Source of the DNA: Seohaeicola zhoushanensis
GTDB taxonomy: Bacteria > Pseudomonadota > Alphaproteobacteria > Rhodobacterales > Rhodobacteraceae
DNA length: 41,500 nucleotides
NCBI RefSeq assembly: GCF_014656415.1
Contig: NZ_BNCJ01000025.1
Span: 1 to 41,500 of the forward strand
Reading direction: 5' to 3'
Shown: one piece after another, positions 25,842 through 41,443 of the stretch
Numbering within the stretch: the first letter of the stretch is position 1
Layout of the letters: each line of letters opens with the position of its first letter
The notes under the pieces: generated by a model
The model's database searches: none
What the model saw: the letters and a program-made list of their open reading frames with translations, nothing else
What the model was told of the DNA's origin: nothing
Position numbers and translations under genes: made by a program

Positions 25842-27053
25842 GTGAGTCGGGACGAACGGCCAGTGATCGATGAACCCGTGGAAGGGTTCGGCATCGAGGA
25901 ACTTTTCCTGTCGCGTACCGACGGGCGCGGGGTGATCCTGTCGGGCAATAGCGTCTTCGCGCGGCTGGCGGGCTACGGCTGGGCCGAACTGATCGGCGCG
26001 CCGCATCGCCTGATCCGCCATCCCGACATGCCGCGTGGCGTGTTCCACCTGCTGTGGGAGACGCTGAAGCAGGGGCGGTCGTTCGGCGGCTACGTCAAGA
26101 ACCGGGCCTCGGACGGGCGTTACTACTGGGTCTTCGCGGTGGTCGTGCCGGTGCAGGGCGGCTATCTCTCGGTCCGGCTGAAGCCGTCGACCGGGTTGCT
26201 GGCCAAGGTGAGCGATCTCTACCGCGCGCAGCTGGTGGCCGAGGCGGCGGGCCAGACCCCTGCCGAAAGCGCCGCCGCCATAGTTGCGGCGGTGCAGGGG
26301 CTGGGGCACTGGGACTATCGCGCCTTCATGGGCCACGCGCTGGGGGCCGAATTCGCGGCGCGGGACGCGGCGATGGGGCGGCCGGGCAATGCCGGCGTGA
26401 GCCGGTTCGACGAGATCGGCAGCCTGCTCTCGCAGCTGATGCGCGAGGTAGCGCTGGTGCAGGATTCCTTCGCGCTGATCGCGAATTCGCCGGCCAACCT
26501 CATCATCCTCGGCGCGCGGCTCAAGTCCGCCCGCGAGCCGATGAAGGTGGTGGCGCAGAACTACGGGCTGCTTGCCGACGAGCTGCTGCGTTCGATCACC
26601 GAGCTGGCCGAGGGGCTGGAGGTGCTGCTGCGCACCGCCCATGACGGGCGCATGGGACTTTGTGCGAGCTTTCTCTACCGCGAGGCGATCCAGCAGTATT
26701 GCGCCTGCGAGACCGACCACGGCGCGGCCAGCCACGACGCCGAGGTTGAGATCCTGACCGGCGCGCTCGACCGGTTCCTGCGGAACGCGGTGGACGGGGT
26801 GCAGCGGATCGGGGCAGAGGTGGGGCGCTTCGTGCATCTCGCCACCCAGCTGCGCCGCCAGGTCTCGGGGCTGGCGGTCACCCGCGTCACCTGCCGGATC
26901 GAGGCGGCGGCGATCCGCGAGGACACCAGCGGCATCGACGAGGTGGCCGTGCAGTTGGCGATCTTCCAGCAGCAACTTGAACGCGCGCTCGACAGGATAT
27001 ACCTTGCCTGCCATGGCCTGAATGGCCGGGTCGAGGGGCTCAGCGCCGCCTGA
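25842..27053 (+). CDS. Aer-type PAS domain protein without an obvious output domain
   Basis: The 403-residue protein (start taken at GTG 25842) has one PAS domain at about 15-105 of the aerotaxis-receptor kind: GVILSGNSVFARLAGYGWAE, RLIRHPDMPRGVF, KNRASDGRYYWVFAVVVPV. In Aer this fold binds FAD and senses redox state. The remaining 300 residues are predicted helical, with stretches such as FALIANSPANLIILGARLKS, but show no HAMP, methyl-accepting, kinase or GGDEF motif. An Aer-like sensor that passes its signal through a helical domain is one reading. It sits between the rplL terminator and rpoB. The start is uncertain, as no strong ribosome site is seen. Confidence 0.75.
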   Translation: MSRDERPVIDEPVEGFGIEELFLSRTDGRGVILSGNSVFARLAGYGWAELIGAPHRLIRHPDMPRGVFHLLWETLKQGRSFGGYVKNRASDGRYYWVFAVVVPVQGGYLSVRLKPSTGLLAKVSDLYRAQLVAEAAGQTPAESAAAIVAAVQGLGHWDYRAFMGHALGAEFAARDAAMGRPGNAGVSRFDEIGSLLSQLMREVALVQDSFALIANSPANLIILGARLKSAREPMKVVAQNYGLLADELLRSITELAEGLEVLLRTAHDGRMGLCASFLYREAIQQYCACETDHGAASHDAEVEILTGALDRFLRNAVDGVQRIGAEVGRFVHLATQLRRQVSGLAVTRVTCRIEAAAIREDTSGIDEVAVQLAIFQQQLERALDRIYLACHGLNGRVEGLSAA

Positions 27054-27081
27054 CGTCGCGACCGAATGCGCGGGCAGGTGG

Positions 27082-27110
27082 TTGAAAGCTGCCGCACGGC
27101 TTGTTAGATA
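27082..27110 (+). promoter_or_regulatory. Candidate rpoBC promoter
   Basis: TTGAAA (27082-27087), a 17-nt spacer and TAGATA (27105-27110) lie 29 bp after the PAS gene. A second -10-like TAGAAT occurs at 27143-27148 without a good -35. The leader would be about 210 nt. Confidence 0.5.
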
Positions 27111-27171
27111 GCCGGAGTCGTGATTCGAACTACGGGCGCTGCTAGAATCAAATCTGTCAATGACTACCCTC

Positions 27172-27242
27172 TCAAAGCAGGACGAGTCCTGCTTTGACGG
27201 GGTTGTCTTCCGTTTCGGGCGGAGAGCTGTGGGAAGCTCTCC
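27172..27242 (+). promoter_or_regulatory. Two strong hairpins in the rpoB leader
   Basis: TCAAAGCAGGA (27172-27182) pairs perfectly with TCCTGCTTTGA (27187-27197) around CGAG. GGAGAGCT (27221-27228) pairs with AGCTCTCC (27235-27242) around GTGGGA. No T run follows either, so they are not terminators; they may be RNase III sites or a regulatory leader. Confidence 0.6.
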
Positions 27243-27328
27243 TGGTATGGAAGCGAGACTACCCGGATCTGGTGCAGCCGGCCGCCCAACCGTGCTGTTA
27301 CCTGAGATGACTTGGAGATCCCTTATCC

Positions 27329-31465
<4,137 letters not shown>

Positions 31466-31513
31466 GGGCGTCCGCGCCCCCGCTCATCCCATCCCAATTC
31501 GTAAGGACGCAAA

Positions 31514-34500
31514 ATGAACCAGGAACTCACCAACAACCCGTTCAACCCGCTGACCCCGCCGAAGGTTTTCGACGAGATCAAGGTTTCGCTGGCTTCGCCG
31601 GAGCGGATCCTCTCGTGGTCCTACGGCGAGATCAAGAAGCCCGAAACCATCAACTACCGGACCTTCAAGCCCGAGCGCGACGGCCTGTTCTGCGCCCGTA
31701 TCTTCGGGCCGATCAAGGACTATGAGTGCCTCTGCGGCAAGTACAAGCGGATGAAGTATCGCGGCGTCGTCTGCGAGAAATGCGGCGTGGAAGTCACGCT
31801 GCAAAAGGTCCGCCGCGAGCGCATGGGCCACATCGAACTGGCCTCGCCGGTCGCGCATATCTGGTTCCTGAAGTCGCTGCCCTCGCGCATCGGCCTCATG
31901 CTGGACATGACCCTGCGTGACCTCGAGCGCGTGCTCTACTTCGAGAACTACGTCGTCATCGAACCCGGCCTCACCGACCTGCAATACGGTCAGATGATGA
32001 CCGAGGAAGAGTATATGGACGCGCAGGATGCCTATGGCATGGACGCGTTCACGGCGAACATCGGTGCCGAAGCCATCCGCGAGATGCTGGCCCAGATCGA
32101 CCTCGAGGCCGAGGCCGAGCAGCTGCGCGCGGAACTGGCCGAAGCCACCGGCGAACTGAAGCCGAAGAAGATCATCAAGCGGCTGAAGGTCGTCGAGAGC
32201 TTCCTCGAGTCGGGCAACCGTCCCGAGTGGATGGTGATGACCGTGATCCCGGTCATCCCGCCGGAACTGCGTCCGCTGGTCCCGCTGGACGGCGGCCGGT
32301 TCGCGACGTCGGACCTCAACGACCTCTATCGCCGGGTCATCAACCGGAACAACCGTCTGAAGCGCCTGATCGAACTGCGCGCGCCCGACATCATTGTCCG
32401 CAACGAAAAGCGGATGCTGCAGGAATCGGTCGACGCCCTCTTCGACAACGGCCGCCGCGGCCGCGTCATCACCGGCGCCAACAAGCGCCCGCTGAAGTCG
32501 CTGTCGGACATGCTGAAGGGCAAGCAGGGCCGCTTCCGTCAGAACCTTCTGGGCAAGCGGGTCGACTTCTCGGGCCGTTCGGTCATCGTGACCGGCCCGG
32601 AACTCAAGCTGCATCAGTGTGGCCTGCCCAAGAAGATGGCGCTCGAACTGTTCAAGCCGTTCATCTACTCGCGGCTCGAGGCCAAGGGCCTGTCGTCGAC
32701 CGTGAAGCAGGCGAAGAAGCTGGTCGAGAAAGAGCGCCCGGAAGTCTGGGACATCCTCGACGAGGTGATCCGCGAGCACCCGGTGATGCTGAACCGTGCA
32801 CCGACGCTGCACCGTCTGGGCATCCAGGCCTTCGAGCCGATCCTGATCGAGGGCAAGGCGATCCAGCTGCACCCGCTGGTCTGCTCGGCGTTCAATGCCG
32901 ACTTCGACGGTGACCAGATGGCCGTTCACGTCCCGCTGAGCCTCGAGGCCCAGCTGGAAGCGCGCGTCCTGATGATGTCGACGAACAACGTTCTGTCGCC
33001 CGCCAACGGCGCGCCGATCATCGTTCCGTCGCAGGACATGATCCTCGGCCTCTACTACGTCACGCTCGAGCGTGAGGGGATGCCGGGCGAAGGCATGGTC
33101 TTCGGTTCGGTGGAAGAGGTGCAGCACGCCCTCGACGCCGGTGTCGTTCACCTGCACTCGAAGATCACCGCCCGCGTGACCCAGATCGACGACGAAGGCA
33201 ACGAGGTCGTCAAGCGGTATGAAACAACGCCGGGCCGGGTCCGTCTCGGCGCGCTGCTGCCGCTGAACGCCAAGGCGCCTTTCGACCTGGTCAACCGCCT
33301 GCTGCGCAAGAAGGAAGTGCAGCAGGTCATCGACACCGTCTACCGTTACTGCGGTCAGAAGGAGTCGGTGATCTTCTGTGACCAGATCATGTCGATGGGC
33401 TTCAAGGAAGCCTTTGCCGCCGGTATCTCCTTCGGCAAGGACGACATGCTGATCCCCGAAGCCAAATGGCCGATCGTCGAGGAAACCCGCGATCAGGTGA
33501 AGGACTTCGAGCAGCAGTACATGGACGGCCTGATCACCCAGGGCGAGAAGTACAACAAGGTGGTGGACGCCTGGTCGAAGTGTAACGACCGCGTGACCGA
33601 GGCCATGATGACCGCGATCTCGACGCCGAAGCGCGACGCCAACGGCGCCGAGCTGGAGCCGAACTCGGTCTACATGATGGCCCACTCCGGTGCGCGGGGC
33701 TCGGTGACCCAGATGAAGCAGCTCGGCGGGATGCGCGGCCTGATGGCCAAGCCGAACGGCGACATCATCGAGACGCCGATCATCTCGAACTTCAAGGAAG
33801 GTCTGACCGTTCTTGAATACTTCAACTCGACCCACGGCGCCCGCAAGGGTCTGTCGGATACCGCGCTGAAGACGGCGAACTCGGGGTACCTGACCCGCCG
33901 TCTGGTGGACGTGGCGCAGGACTGCATCGTTCGCATGAAGGATTGCGGCACCGATCGTGCGATCACCGTGGAAGCGGCGGTCAACGACGGCGAGGTCGTG
34001 GCGACCCTGGCGGATCGTATCCTGGGCCGTGTCGCGGCCGAGAACATCGTCCGTCCGGGCACCGAGGAGATCCTGGTCTCGTACGGCGAGCTGATCGACG
34101 AACGTATGGCGGATTCCATCGAGGAAGCCGGCGTCGCTTCGGCACGCATCCGCTCGGCGCTGACCTGCGAGGCCGAAGAGGGCGTCTGCGCCATGTGCTA
34201 TGGCCGCGACCTGGCGCGTGGCACCATGGTGAACACCGGCGAGGCCGTCGGTATCATCGCGGCGCAGTCGATTGGTGAACCCGGCACCCAGCTGACGATG
34301 CGGACCTTCCACATCGGCGGCGTGGCGCAGGGTGGCCAGCAGTCCTTCCTGGAGGCAACCCAGCCCGGTACCATCGTCTACGAGAACGCACAGCTTCTCG
34401 AGAACGCCAATGGCGACACGATGGTGATGGGCCGGAACATGAAGCTCGTCATCCAGGACGACAACGGCGAGGAGCGTGCCAGCCACAAGGTCGGCTACGG

Positions 34501-35758
34501 TTCCAAGCTGTTCGTCAAGGAAGGCGCGAAGGTTGCCCGCGGAGACAAGCTGTTCGAATGGGACCCGTATACCCTGCCGATCATCGCCGAGAAGTCGGGC
34601 ACGGCCAAGTTCGTCGACCTCGTCAGCGGCATCGCCGTGAAGGACGAGACCGACGAAGCCACCGGCATGACCCAGAAGATCGTGATCGACTGGCGCGCGG
34701 CCCCCAAGGGTAACGAGCTCAAGCCCGAGATCATCCTGGTGAACGAGGATGGCGAGCCGGTCCGCAACGATGCGGGCAACCCGGTGACCTATCCGATGTC
34801 GGTGGACGCGGTTCTGTCGATCGAGGATGGCCAGGAGATCAAGGCCGGCGACGTCGTGGCGCGTATCCCGCGCGAAGGCGCCAAGACCAAGGACATCACC
34901 GGGGGTCTGCCCCGCGTGGCGGAACTGTTCGAGGCACGCCGTCCGAAGGATCACGCCATCATCGCCGAGATCGACGGCTATGTCCGCTATGGTCGCGACT
35001 ACAAGAACAAGCGTCGCATCACCATCGAGCCGGCAGACGAGACGATGGAGCCGATCGAATACATGGTGCCGAAGGGCAAGCACATCCCGGTGCAGGAAGG
35101 CGACTTCGTGCAGAAGGGCGACTACATCATGGACGGCAACCCGGCGCCGCACGACATCCTTGCCATCATGGGGGTCGAGGCGCTGGCGAACTACATGATC
35201 AACGAGGTGCAGGAGGTCTATCGTCTGCAAGGCGTGAAGATCAACGACAAGCACATCGAAGTCATCGTGCGCCAGATGCTCCAGAAGTGGGAGATCGCCG
35301 ACAGTGGCGACACCGTGCTGCTGAAGGGCGAGACCGTGGACAAGGCGGAATTCGACGAGGCCAACGAAAAGGCGATCGCCCGTGGCGGCCGTCCGGCCCA
35401 GGGCGAGCCGATCCTGCTCGGGATCACCAAGGCGTCGCTGCAGACCCGCAGCTTCATCTCGGCGGCCTCGTTCCAGGAAACCACGCGCGTGCTCACCGAG
35501 GCATCGGTGCAGGGCAAGGTGGACAAGCTGGTCGGCCTCAAGGAGAACGTCATCGTCGGCCGCCTGATCCCGGCCGGCACCGGCGGGGCGACCCAGCGGG
35601 TGCGCCGGATCGCCACCGAGCGCGACAACGTCGTGATCGAGGCGCGCCGCGAAGAGGCAGAGGCCGCCGCCGCACTGGCTGCGCCGATCCTCGATGGCGA
35701 CATCATCGGCGGCGACGAATACGACACGCTGGTGGATACGCCGGAAAGCCGGGATTGA
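31514..35758 (+). CDS. rpoC: DNA-directed RNA polymerase subunit beta-prime
   Basis: The 1414-residue subunit is complete. It has an N-terminal zinc site ([20 protein letters not shown]), the Mg-binding active-site loop [15 protein letters not shown] with Asp463, Asp465 and Asp467, and a second zinc site with [16 protein letters not shown]. The bridge-helix and trigger-loop regions (about 780-950) and a typical alphaproteobacterial C-terminus ([20 protein letters not shown]) follow. TAAGGAC lies about 8 nt before ATG 31514. An intrinsic terminator follows. Confidence 0.99.
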   Translation: MNQELTNNPFNPLTPPKVFDEIKVSLASPERILSWSYGEIKKPETINYRTFKPERDGLFCARIFGPIKDYECLCGKYKRMKYRGVVCEKCGVEVTLQKVRRERMGHIELASPVAHIWFLKSLPSRIGLMLDMTLRDLERVLYFENYVVIEPGLTDLQYGQMMTEEEYMDAQDAYGMDAFTANIGAEAIREMLAQIDLEAEAEQLRAELAEATGELKPKKIIKRLKVVESFLESGNRPEWMVMTVIPVIPPELRPLVPLDGGRFATSDLNDLYRRVINRNNRLKRLIELRAPDIIVRNEKRMLQESVDALFDNGRRGRVITGANKRPLKSLSDMLKGKQGRFRQNLLGKRVDFSGRSVIVTGPELKLHQCGLPKKMALELFKPFIYSRLEAKGLSSTVKQAKKLVEKERPEVWDILDEVIREHPVMLNRAPTLHRLGIQAFEPILIEGKAIQLHPLVCSAFNADFDGDQMAVHVPLSLEAQLEARVLMMSTNNVLSPANGAPIIVPSQDMILGLYYVTLEREGMPGEGMVFGSVEEVQHALDAGVVHLHSKITARVTQIDDEGNEVVKRYETTPGRVRLGALLPLNAKAPFDLVNRLLRKKEVQQVIDTVYRYCGQKESVIFCDQIMSMGFKEAFAAGISFGKDDMLIPEAKWPIVEETRDQVKDFEQQYMDGLITQGEKYNKVVDAWSKCNDRVTEAMMTAISTPKRDANGAELEPNSVYMMAHSGARGSVTQMKQLGGMRGLMAKPNGDIIETPIISNFKEGLTVLEYFNSTHGARKGLSDTALKTANSGYLTRRLVDVAQDCIVRMKDCGTDRAITVEAAVNDGEVVATLADRILGRVAAENIVRPGTEEILVSYGELIDERMADSIEEAGVASARIRSALTCEAEEGVCAMCYGRDLARGTMVNTGEAVGIIAAQSIGEPGTQLTMRTFHIGGVAQGGQQSFLEATQPGTIVYENAQLLENANGDTMVMGRNMKLVIQDDNGEERASHKVGYGSKLFVKEGAKVARGDKLFEWDPYTLPIIAEKSGTAKFVDLVSGIAVKDETDEATGMTQKIVIDWRAAPKGNELKPEIILVNEDGEPVRNDAGNPVTYPMSVDAVLSIEDGQEIKAGDVVARIPREGAKTKDITGGLPRVAELFEARRPKDHAIIAEIDGYVRYGRDYKNKRRITIEPADETMEPIEYMVPKGKHIPVQEGDFVQKGDYIMDGNPAPHDILAIMGVEALANYMINEVQEVYRLQGVKINDKHIEVIVRQMLQKWEIADSGDTVLLKGETVDKAEFDEANEKAIARGGRPAQGEPILLGITKASLQTRSFISAASFQETTRVLTEASVQGKVDKLVGLKENVIVGRLIPAGTGGATQRVRRIATERDNVVIEARREEAEAAAALAAPILDGDIIGGDEYDTLVDTPESRD

Positions 35759-35782
35759 TCCCGGCCCAGGCCTGAACATTCG

Positions 35783-35811
35783 CCCCCGCGCCGAAAGGTG
35801 CGGGGGTTTTT
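35783..35811 (+). terminator. Intrinsic terminator after rpoC
   Basis: CCCCCGCGCC (35783-35792) pairs with GGTGCGGGGG (35797-35806) around GAAA, with one mismatch, followed by TTTTTCTTTT. Confidence 0.92.
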
Positions 35812-35822
35812 CTTTTGGGGCG

Positions 35823-36119
35823 TCAGCCCTCGACGTAGTCGTAGTGGCGGATATCGCGGCTTTCGACGAGCTCGGCCTCGGCCGGGTCGATATTCGGGCT
35901 CTGGTAGTCCTCGCCGACAAAGGCCTTCAGCGCCGCCAGATCCTTACAGACCATCACGAAACTGAATTCGCGCGGGCTGTCGGGGCGGGGCGCGCCGGGC
36001 AGGACGTGCACGATGCCGGGCGTGCCGCGCATCAACGGAATGGCGGTTTCGTGGAAGAAGCGGGCGAACTCGGCCTCCTTGCCGGGCCGTGTCACCACCT
36101 GGAAAATGCGCATGATCAT
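35823..36119 (-). CDS. Antibiotic-biosynthesis-monooxygenase-like (ABM) small protein
   Basis: The 98-residue product has a ferredoxin-like dimeric barrel fold: MRIFQVVTRPGKEAEFARFF, HETAIPLMRGTPGIVHV and EFSFVMVCKDLAALKAFVGE. Such proteins include cofactor-less oxygenases and haem-handling enzymes as well as many of unknown role; nothing here decides. ATG 36119 is preferred over 36113, with GGGAGG about 8 nt upstream on the minus strand. It converges on the rpoC terminator and is divergent from the glycosyltransferase gene, with a perfect 8-bp hairpin (GCCCCGTG/CACGGGGC, 36173-36198) between them. Confidence 0.75.
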   Translation of the reverse strand: MIMRIFQVVTRPGKEAEFARFFHETAIPLMRGTPGIVHVLPGAPRPDSPREFSFVMVCKDLAALKAFVGEDYQSPNIDPAEAELVESRDIRHYDYVEG

Positions 36120-36289
36120 GGGCGAGCCTCCCAAAGTGCGGTCGCTCACCCATCCCCCGCGCGCGGTGGCCTGCCCCGTGGCAAGGGTATCACGGGGCGT
36201 GAAGCCTGTCATTTCAATGGGGTGAAGCCCCCGTGACGACGCCTGCAATTCGTGTCACATCTTTCGGGGCGGCCAGACGGAGAGACCCG

Positions 36290-37096
36290 GTGCAGGCGAC
36301 ATTCAAGACCATCGGCCTGCTGCGCTTCTCGGTGCTGACGCCCACCTATTATTCCGAGCGTTTCCCGACCCTCGAAGAGACCGCCGCGCATCTCTTCTCG
36401 CCCGAGCGGATGGAGCTGCGGTTTCGCCTGTTCGAGACCCTGTGCCTGCCCTCGCTGGCGGGGCAGAGCGACCCGGACTTCACCGCCATCGTGCTGACCG
36501 CCGAGTCGATGCCCGAGCCCTGGCTGTCGCGGCTCGAGGCGCTGGTGGCGCCTTATCCGCATATCCACCTGCGCAAGGCCGGGACCGGCAACCACTATCC
36601 GCTGCTGCGTGAGGCCTATGGATCGGTCGATGTCGGCAAGGCCAGCCACCGCATCATGTTTCGCCTCGACGACGACGATGCGGTCGACCGGGATTTCGTG
36701 GCCCGCACCAAGCGGCTTGCCAAGGGGCTGGTGGCCCTGCGCTCGCCCGAGGCGCCGGTGATCATCGCCTACAACCGGGGGTTCTACGTGGATACGGCGG
36801 ATGGGGGCAACGAGGTCTTCGACGCCTGCGAGCGCGCCCCGCTCTCGACCGGGACCACGCTCGTCGCGCCGGTCGATTACAAGAACAACCCCTACCGTTA
36901 TGTGCACCGCAAGTTCCCGCAGCATTACGACTGCTACTCGGACATTTCGGTCCCGGCCTTCATCCGTTCGGTTCATGGCGACAACAAGTCGAACCCGACC
37001 CAGATGGGGCTGACCCGCAAGATGAAGCCGAAGGATATCGCCACGGCGATCCGTACCCATTTCCACCTTACCCTCGAAGATCTCAAAGCAATTTAA
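36290..37096 (+). CDS. Putative rhamnosyltransferase-like glycosyltransferase
   Basis: The 268-residue protein resembles the putative rhamnosyl transferase family: N-terminal IGLLRFSVLTPTYYSERFPT, RFRLFETLCLPSLAGQSDPD, an acidic FRLDDDDAVDRDFV motif at about 124-137 likely binding the sugar-nucleotide metal, and C-terminal DNKSNPTQMG. It would act on a surface polysaccharide or glycolipid; donor and acceptor are unknown. I chose GTG 36290 because GGAGAG lies about 7 nt upstream; an in-frame GTG at 36233 would add 19 residues. The EamA gene starts 3 bp after its stop, so the two are probably co-transcribed. Confidence 0.78.
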   Translation: MQATFKTIGLLRFSVLTPTYYSERFPTLEETAAHLFSPERMELRFRLFETLCLPSLAGQSDPDFTAIVLTAESMPEPWLSRLEALVAPYPHIHLRKAGTGNHYPLLREAYGSVDVGKASHRIMFRLDDDDAVDRDFVARTKRLAKGLVALRSPEAPVIIAYNRGFYVDTADGGNEVFDACERAPLSTGTTLVAPVDYKNNPYRYVHRKFPQHYDCYSDISVPAFIRSVHGDNKSNPTQMGLTRKMKPKDIATAIRTHFHLTLEDLKAI

Positions 37097-37099
37097 ATC

Positions 37100-37969
37100 A
37101 TGACATCGAATACCCGCGCCGCGCTTTTCATGATGGTGAGCATGGCAGCCTTCACCGTCAACGACACCTTGATCAAGCTGGCCGGTGCGGATGTGCCTCT
37201 GCCGCAGCTGCTGACCCTGCGGGGGCTTCTCGCCAGCGTGCTGATCTACGGGCTGGCCCGCTTCTACGGCGGACTGCGCTTTGACCTTTCGCGGCGGGAC
37301 TGGGCCTTCATCGGGCTGCGGACGGTGGGCGAGATCTCGGCGACCTTCTTCTTTCTCAATGCGCTGATGAACATGCCCATCGCCAATCTGAACGCGCTGA
37401 TGCAGTCGCTGCCGCTTGCGGTAACGCTGGGGGCAGCGCTGTTCTTCGGCGAGAAGGTGGGTTGGCGGCGTTACACGGCCATCGGCCTCGGCTTTTGCGG
37501 GATGCTTCTGATCGTGCGGCCTGGGCCGGACGGGTTCAGCCTGGATGCGGTCTACGGGTTGATATCGGTCGCCTGTGTCACCCTGCGTGACCTGGCAACG
37601 CGGAAGCTGTCCGACCACGTGCCTTCGCTGACGGTGGCGCTCAGCGCGGCGGTCTCGGTGGCCTGTTTGGGCCTCGTCGGTTCGATCACCACGGAATGGG
37701 TGCCGCTGGACCTGCGGCTGGGGTTGTTGGTGGTCAACGCCGCGGTCTTCGTCTTCTTCGGCTACCTGTTCAGCATTCTGGTCATGCGCACGGGCGAGGT
37801 TTCGTTCAGCGCGCCCTTCCGCTATACGGGGCTGCTCTGGGCACTTCTGCTGGGCTGGCTTGTCTTCGGGCACTGGCCGGACGCGGTGACCCTGCTGGGC
37901 GCGGGGGTGGTTGTCGCCTCGGGCCTGTTCACCTTCTACCGCGAGAGGGTGGTGCAGGAGGCCGATTGA
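37100..37969 (+). CDS. EamA/DMT-family transporter
   Basis: The 289-residue inner-membrane protein has ten predicted helices in two EamA repeats, the second beginning near residue 145. N-terminal ALFMMVSMAAFTVNDTLIKL and AFIGLRTVGEISATFFFLNA are typical of S-adenosylmethionine-uptake or metabolite exporters in this superfamily; the substrate is unknown. It is separated from the glycosyltransferase stop by 3 bp with no clear ribosome site, suggesting translational coupling. Confidence 0.85.
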   Translation: MTSNTRAALFMMVSMAAFTVNDTLIKLAGADVPLPQLLTLRGLLASVLIYGLARFYGGLRFDLSRRDWAFIGLRTVGEISATFFFLNALMNMPIANLNALMQSLPLAVTLGAALFFGEKVGWRRYTAIGLGFCGMLLIVRPGPDGFSLDAVYGLISVACVTLRDLATRKLSDHVPSLTVALSAAVSVACLGLVGSITTEWVPLDLRLGLLVVNAAVFVFFGYLFSILVMRTGEVSFSAPFRYTGLLWALLLGWLVFGHWPDAVTLLGAGVVVASGLFTFYRERVVQEAD

Positions 37970-38015
37970 ACCGGGCAGGGGAGGCGATCTGACGCCAGGG
38001 CCACTGCGCCCCCTG

Positions 38016-38044
38016 TTGACACTGGCCGCGACTCCCCCTATACG
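38016..38044 (+). promoter_or_regulatory. str operon (rpsL) promoter
   Basis: A consensus -35 TTGACA (38016-38021), a 17-nt spacer and TATACG (38039-38044) form the best sigma-70 promoter in the window. The leader to rpsL would be about 220 nt. Confidence 0.75.
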
Positions 38045-38142
38045 GCCCGCAATCTCGGGCTCGAGGTCTGTCCTCGCGCACCGATTTCATAACTGTAGTG
38101 GTCACGATCCGGTCCGCAAGGGGCCCGATCCTCTGGAAACCC

Positions 38143-38190
38143 ACCGCGTCGTTCCTGAAACGGGGACGAAGGCGGTTTTTGTGTTTTGCG
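38143..38190 (+). terminator. Terminator-like hairpin inside the rpsL leader
   Basis: ACCGC (38143-38147) pairs with GCGGT (38172-38176). CGTTCC pairs with GGGACG inside it, across a small internal loop. TTTTGTGTTTT follows. It lies 100 nt after the promoter and 95 nt before rpsL, so it would attenuate the operon unless bypassed. It could instead mark the end of the EamA transcript. Confidence 0.45.
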
Positions 38191-38270
38191 GACGCGCAAG
38201 GCACGCGAAGACGAAGCCGCACGCACATGCGTGCATGACACATGTGTTGCGAAACGGGGAATGAACCGGA

Positions 38271-38642
38271 ATGCCAACGATCCAACAGCTGATCCGCAAG
38301 CCGCGGCAGCCGAAAGTGAAACGCTCGAAGTCCCAGCACCTCGAGCAGTGCCCGCAGAAGCGGGGCGTCTGCACGCGCGTCTACACCACGACGCCGAAGA
38401 AGCCGAACTCGGCAATGCGGAAAGTCGCCAAGGTGCGCCTGACCAACGGTTTCGAGGTGATCTCGTACATCCCCGGTGAGAGCCACAACCTGCAGGAGCA
38501 CTCGGTCGTGCTCATCCGCGGCGGCCGGGTCAAGGACCTTCCGGGCGTCCGTTACCACATCCTGCGCGGCGTGCTCGATACGCAGGGCGTCAAGGATCGG
38601 AAGCAGCGCCGCTCGAAATACGGCGCCAAGCGTCCGAAGTAA
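38271..38642 (+). CDS. rpsL: 30S ribosomal protein S12
   Basis: The 123-residue decoding-centre protein is complete. Lys43 (TTPKKPNSA) and the Lys88 region ([14 protein letters not shown]) are wild-type, so no streptomycin-resistance change is present. It is the first gene of rpsL-rpsG-fusA-tuf. The 96-bp gap to rpsG contains the hairpin GGCGCCA/TGGCGCC (38651-38676), near where S7 represses the operon in E. coli; any such role here is unproven. Confidence 0.98.
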   Translation: MPTIQQLIRKPRQPKVKRSKSQHLEQCPQKRGVCTRVYTTTPKKPNSAMRKVAKVRLTNGFEVISYIPGESHNLQEHSVVLIRGGRVKDLPGVRYHILRGVLDTQGVKDRKQRRSKYGAKRPK

Positions 38643-38738
38643 GATTTTCCGGCGCCATGGGATCGTCCGTGGCGCCTCCTCACTGTTTCGCCCTGCACCC
38701 GGTGCCGGGCTCGAGAGACAAAACCGAAGGATCGACAG

Positions 38739-39209
38739 ATGTCCCGTCGTCACGCCGCTGAGAAACGCGAAGTTCTGCCCGACGCCAAGTTTGGCGATAT
38801 CGTGCTGACCAAGTTCATGAACAACCTGATGAAACAGGGCAAGAAGTCGGTCGCCGAACAGATCGTCTACAGCGCCCTCGACCGCGTCGAGAGCAAGGTC
38901 AAGCGCTCGCCGCTGGAAGTGTTCCACGAAGCGCTCGACAACATCCAGCCCAGCATCGAGGTTCGCTCGCGCCGGGTTGGTGGTGCAACCTACCAGGTTC
39001 CGGTCGAAGTGCGCCCCGAGCGCCGTCAGGCCCTGGCCATCCGCTGGCTGATCAACGCCAGCCGCGCCCGCAACGAAAACACCATGGAAGAGCGCCTGGC
39101 CGGCGAGCTTCTGGATGCCGTGCAGTCGCGCGGCGCAGCGGTGAAGAAGCGTGAGGACACGCACAAGATGGCCGATGCCAACAAGGCATTCAGCCACTAC
39201 CGCTGGTAA
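38739..39209 (+). CDS. rpsG: 30S ribosomal protein S7
   Basis: The 156-residue 3' major-domain organiser of 16S rRNA begins [20 protein letters not shown] and has conserved [20 protein letters not shown] and [19 protein letters not shown]. Length is standard. fusA follows after 26 bp. Confidence 0.98.
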   Translation: MSRRHAAEKREVLPDAKFGDIVLTKFMNNLMKQGKKSVAEQIVYSALDRVESKVKRSPLEVFHEALDNIQPSIEVRSRRVGGATYQVPVEVRPERRQALAIRWLINASRARNENTMEERLAGELLDAVQSRGAAVKKREDTHKMADANKAFSHYRW

Positions 39210-39235
39210 CCCCTACAGTTTCGAGGACTGCCCCC

Positions 39236-41359
<2,124 letters not shown>

Positions 41360-41366
41360 GCCGGGT

Positions 41367-41418
41367 GGCGGGGTGAACCCCGCCCTACCCAATCCAGTAG
41401 GGTGGGTGCCAACCCACC
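41367..41418 (+). repeat. Two REP-like hairpins between fusA and tuf
   Basis: GGCGGGGTGAACCCCGCC (41367-41384) with trailing CTAC is identical to 7121-7142. Twelve bp later, GGTGGGTGCCAACCCACC (41401-41418) forms a second hairpin preceded by GTAG. They sit inside the highly expressed str operon and may tune the fusA/tuf transcript ratio. Confidence 0.75.
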
Positions 41419-41443
41419 ATCCGACACAGAAAAGGAGACCCCA

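Larger units (their letters stand above)
37970..38270. other. 301-bp leader region of the str operon
   Basis: The region holds the rpsL promoter, a terminator-like hairpin and a small perfect hairpin GCACGC/GCGTGC (38219-38234) 37 nt before rpsL. No gene seen. Confidence 0.6.

Noticed and set aside
38271-38642. Streptomycin-resistance substitution in S12
   Set aside because: Lys43 and the Lys88 region are wild-type.
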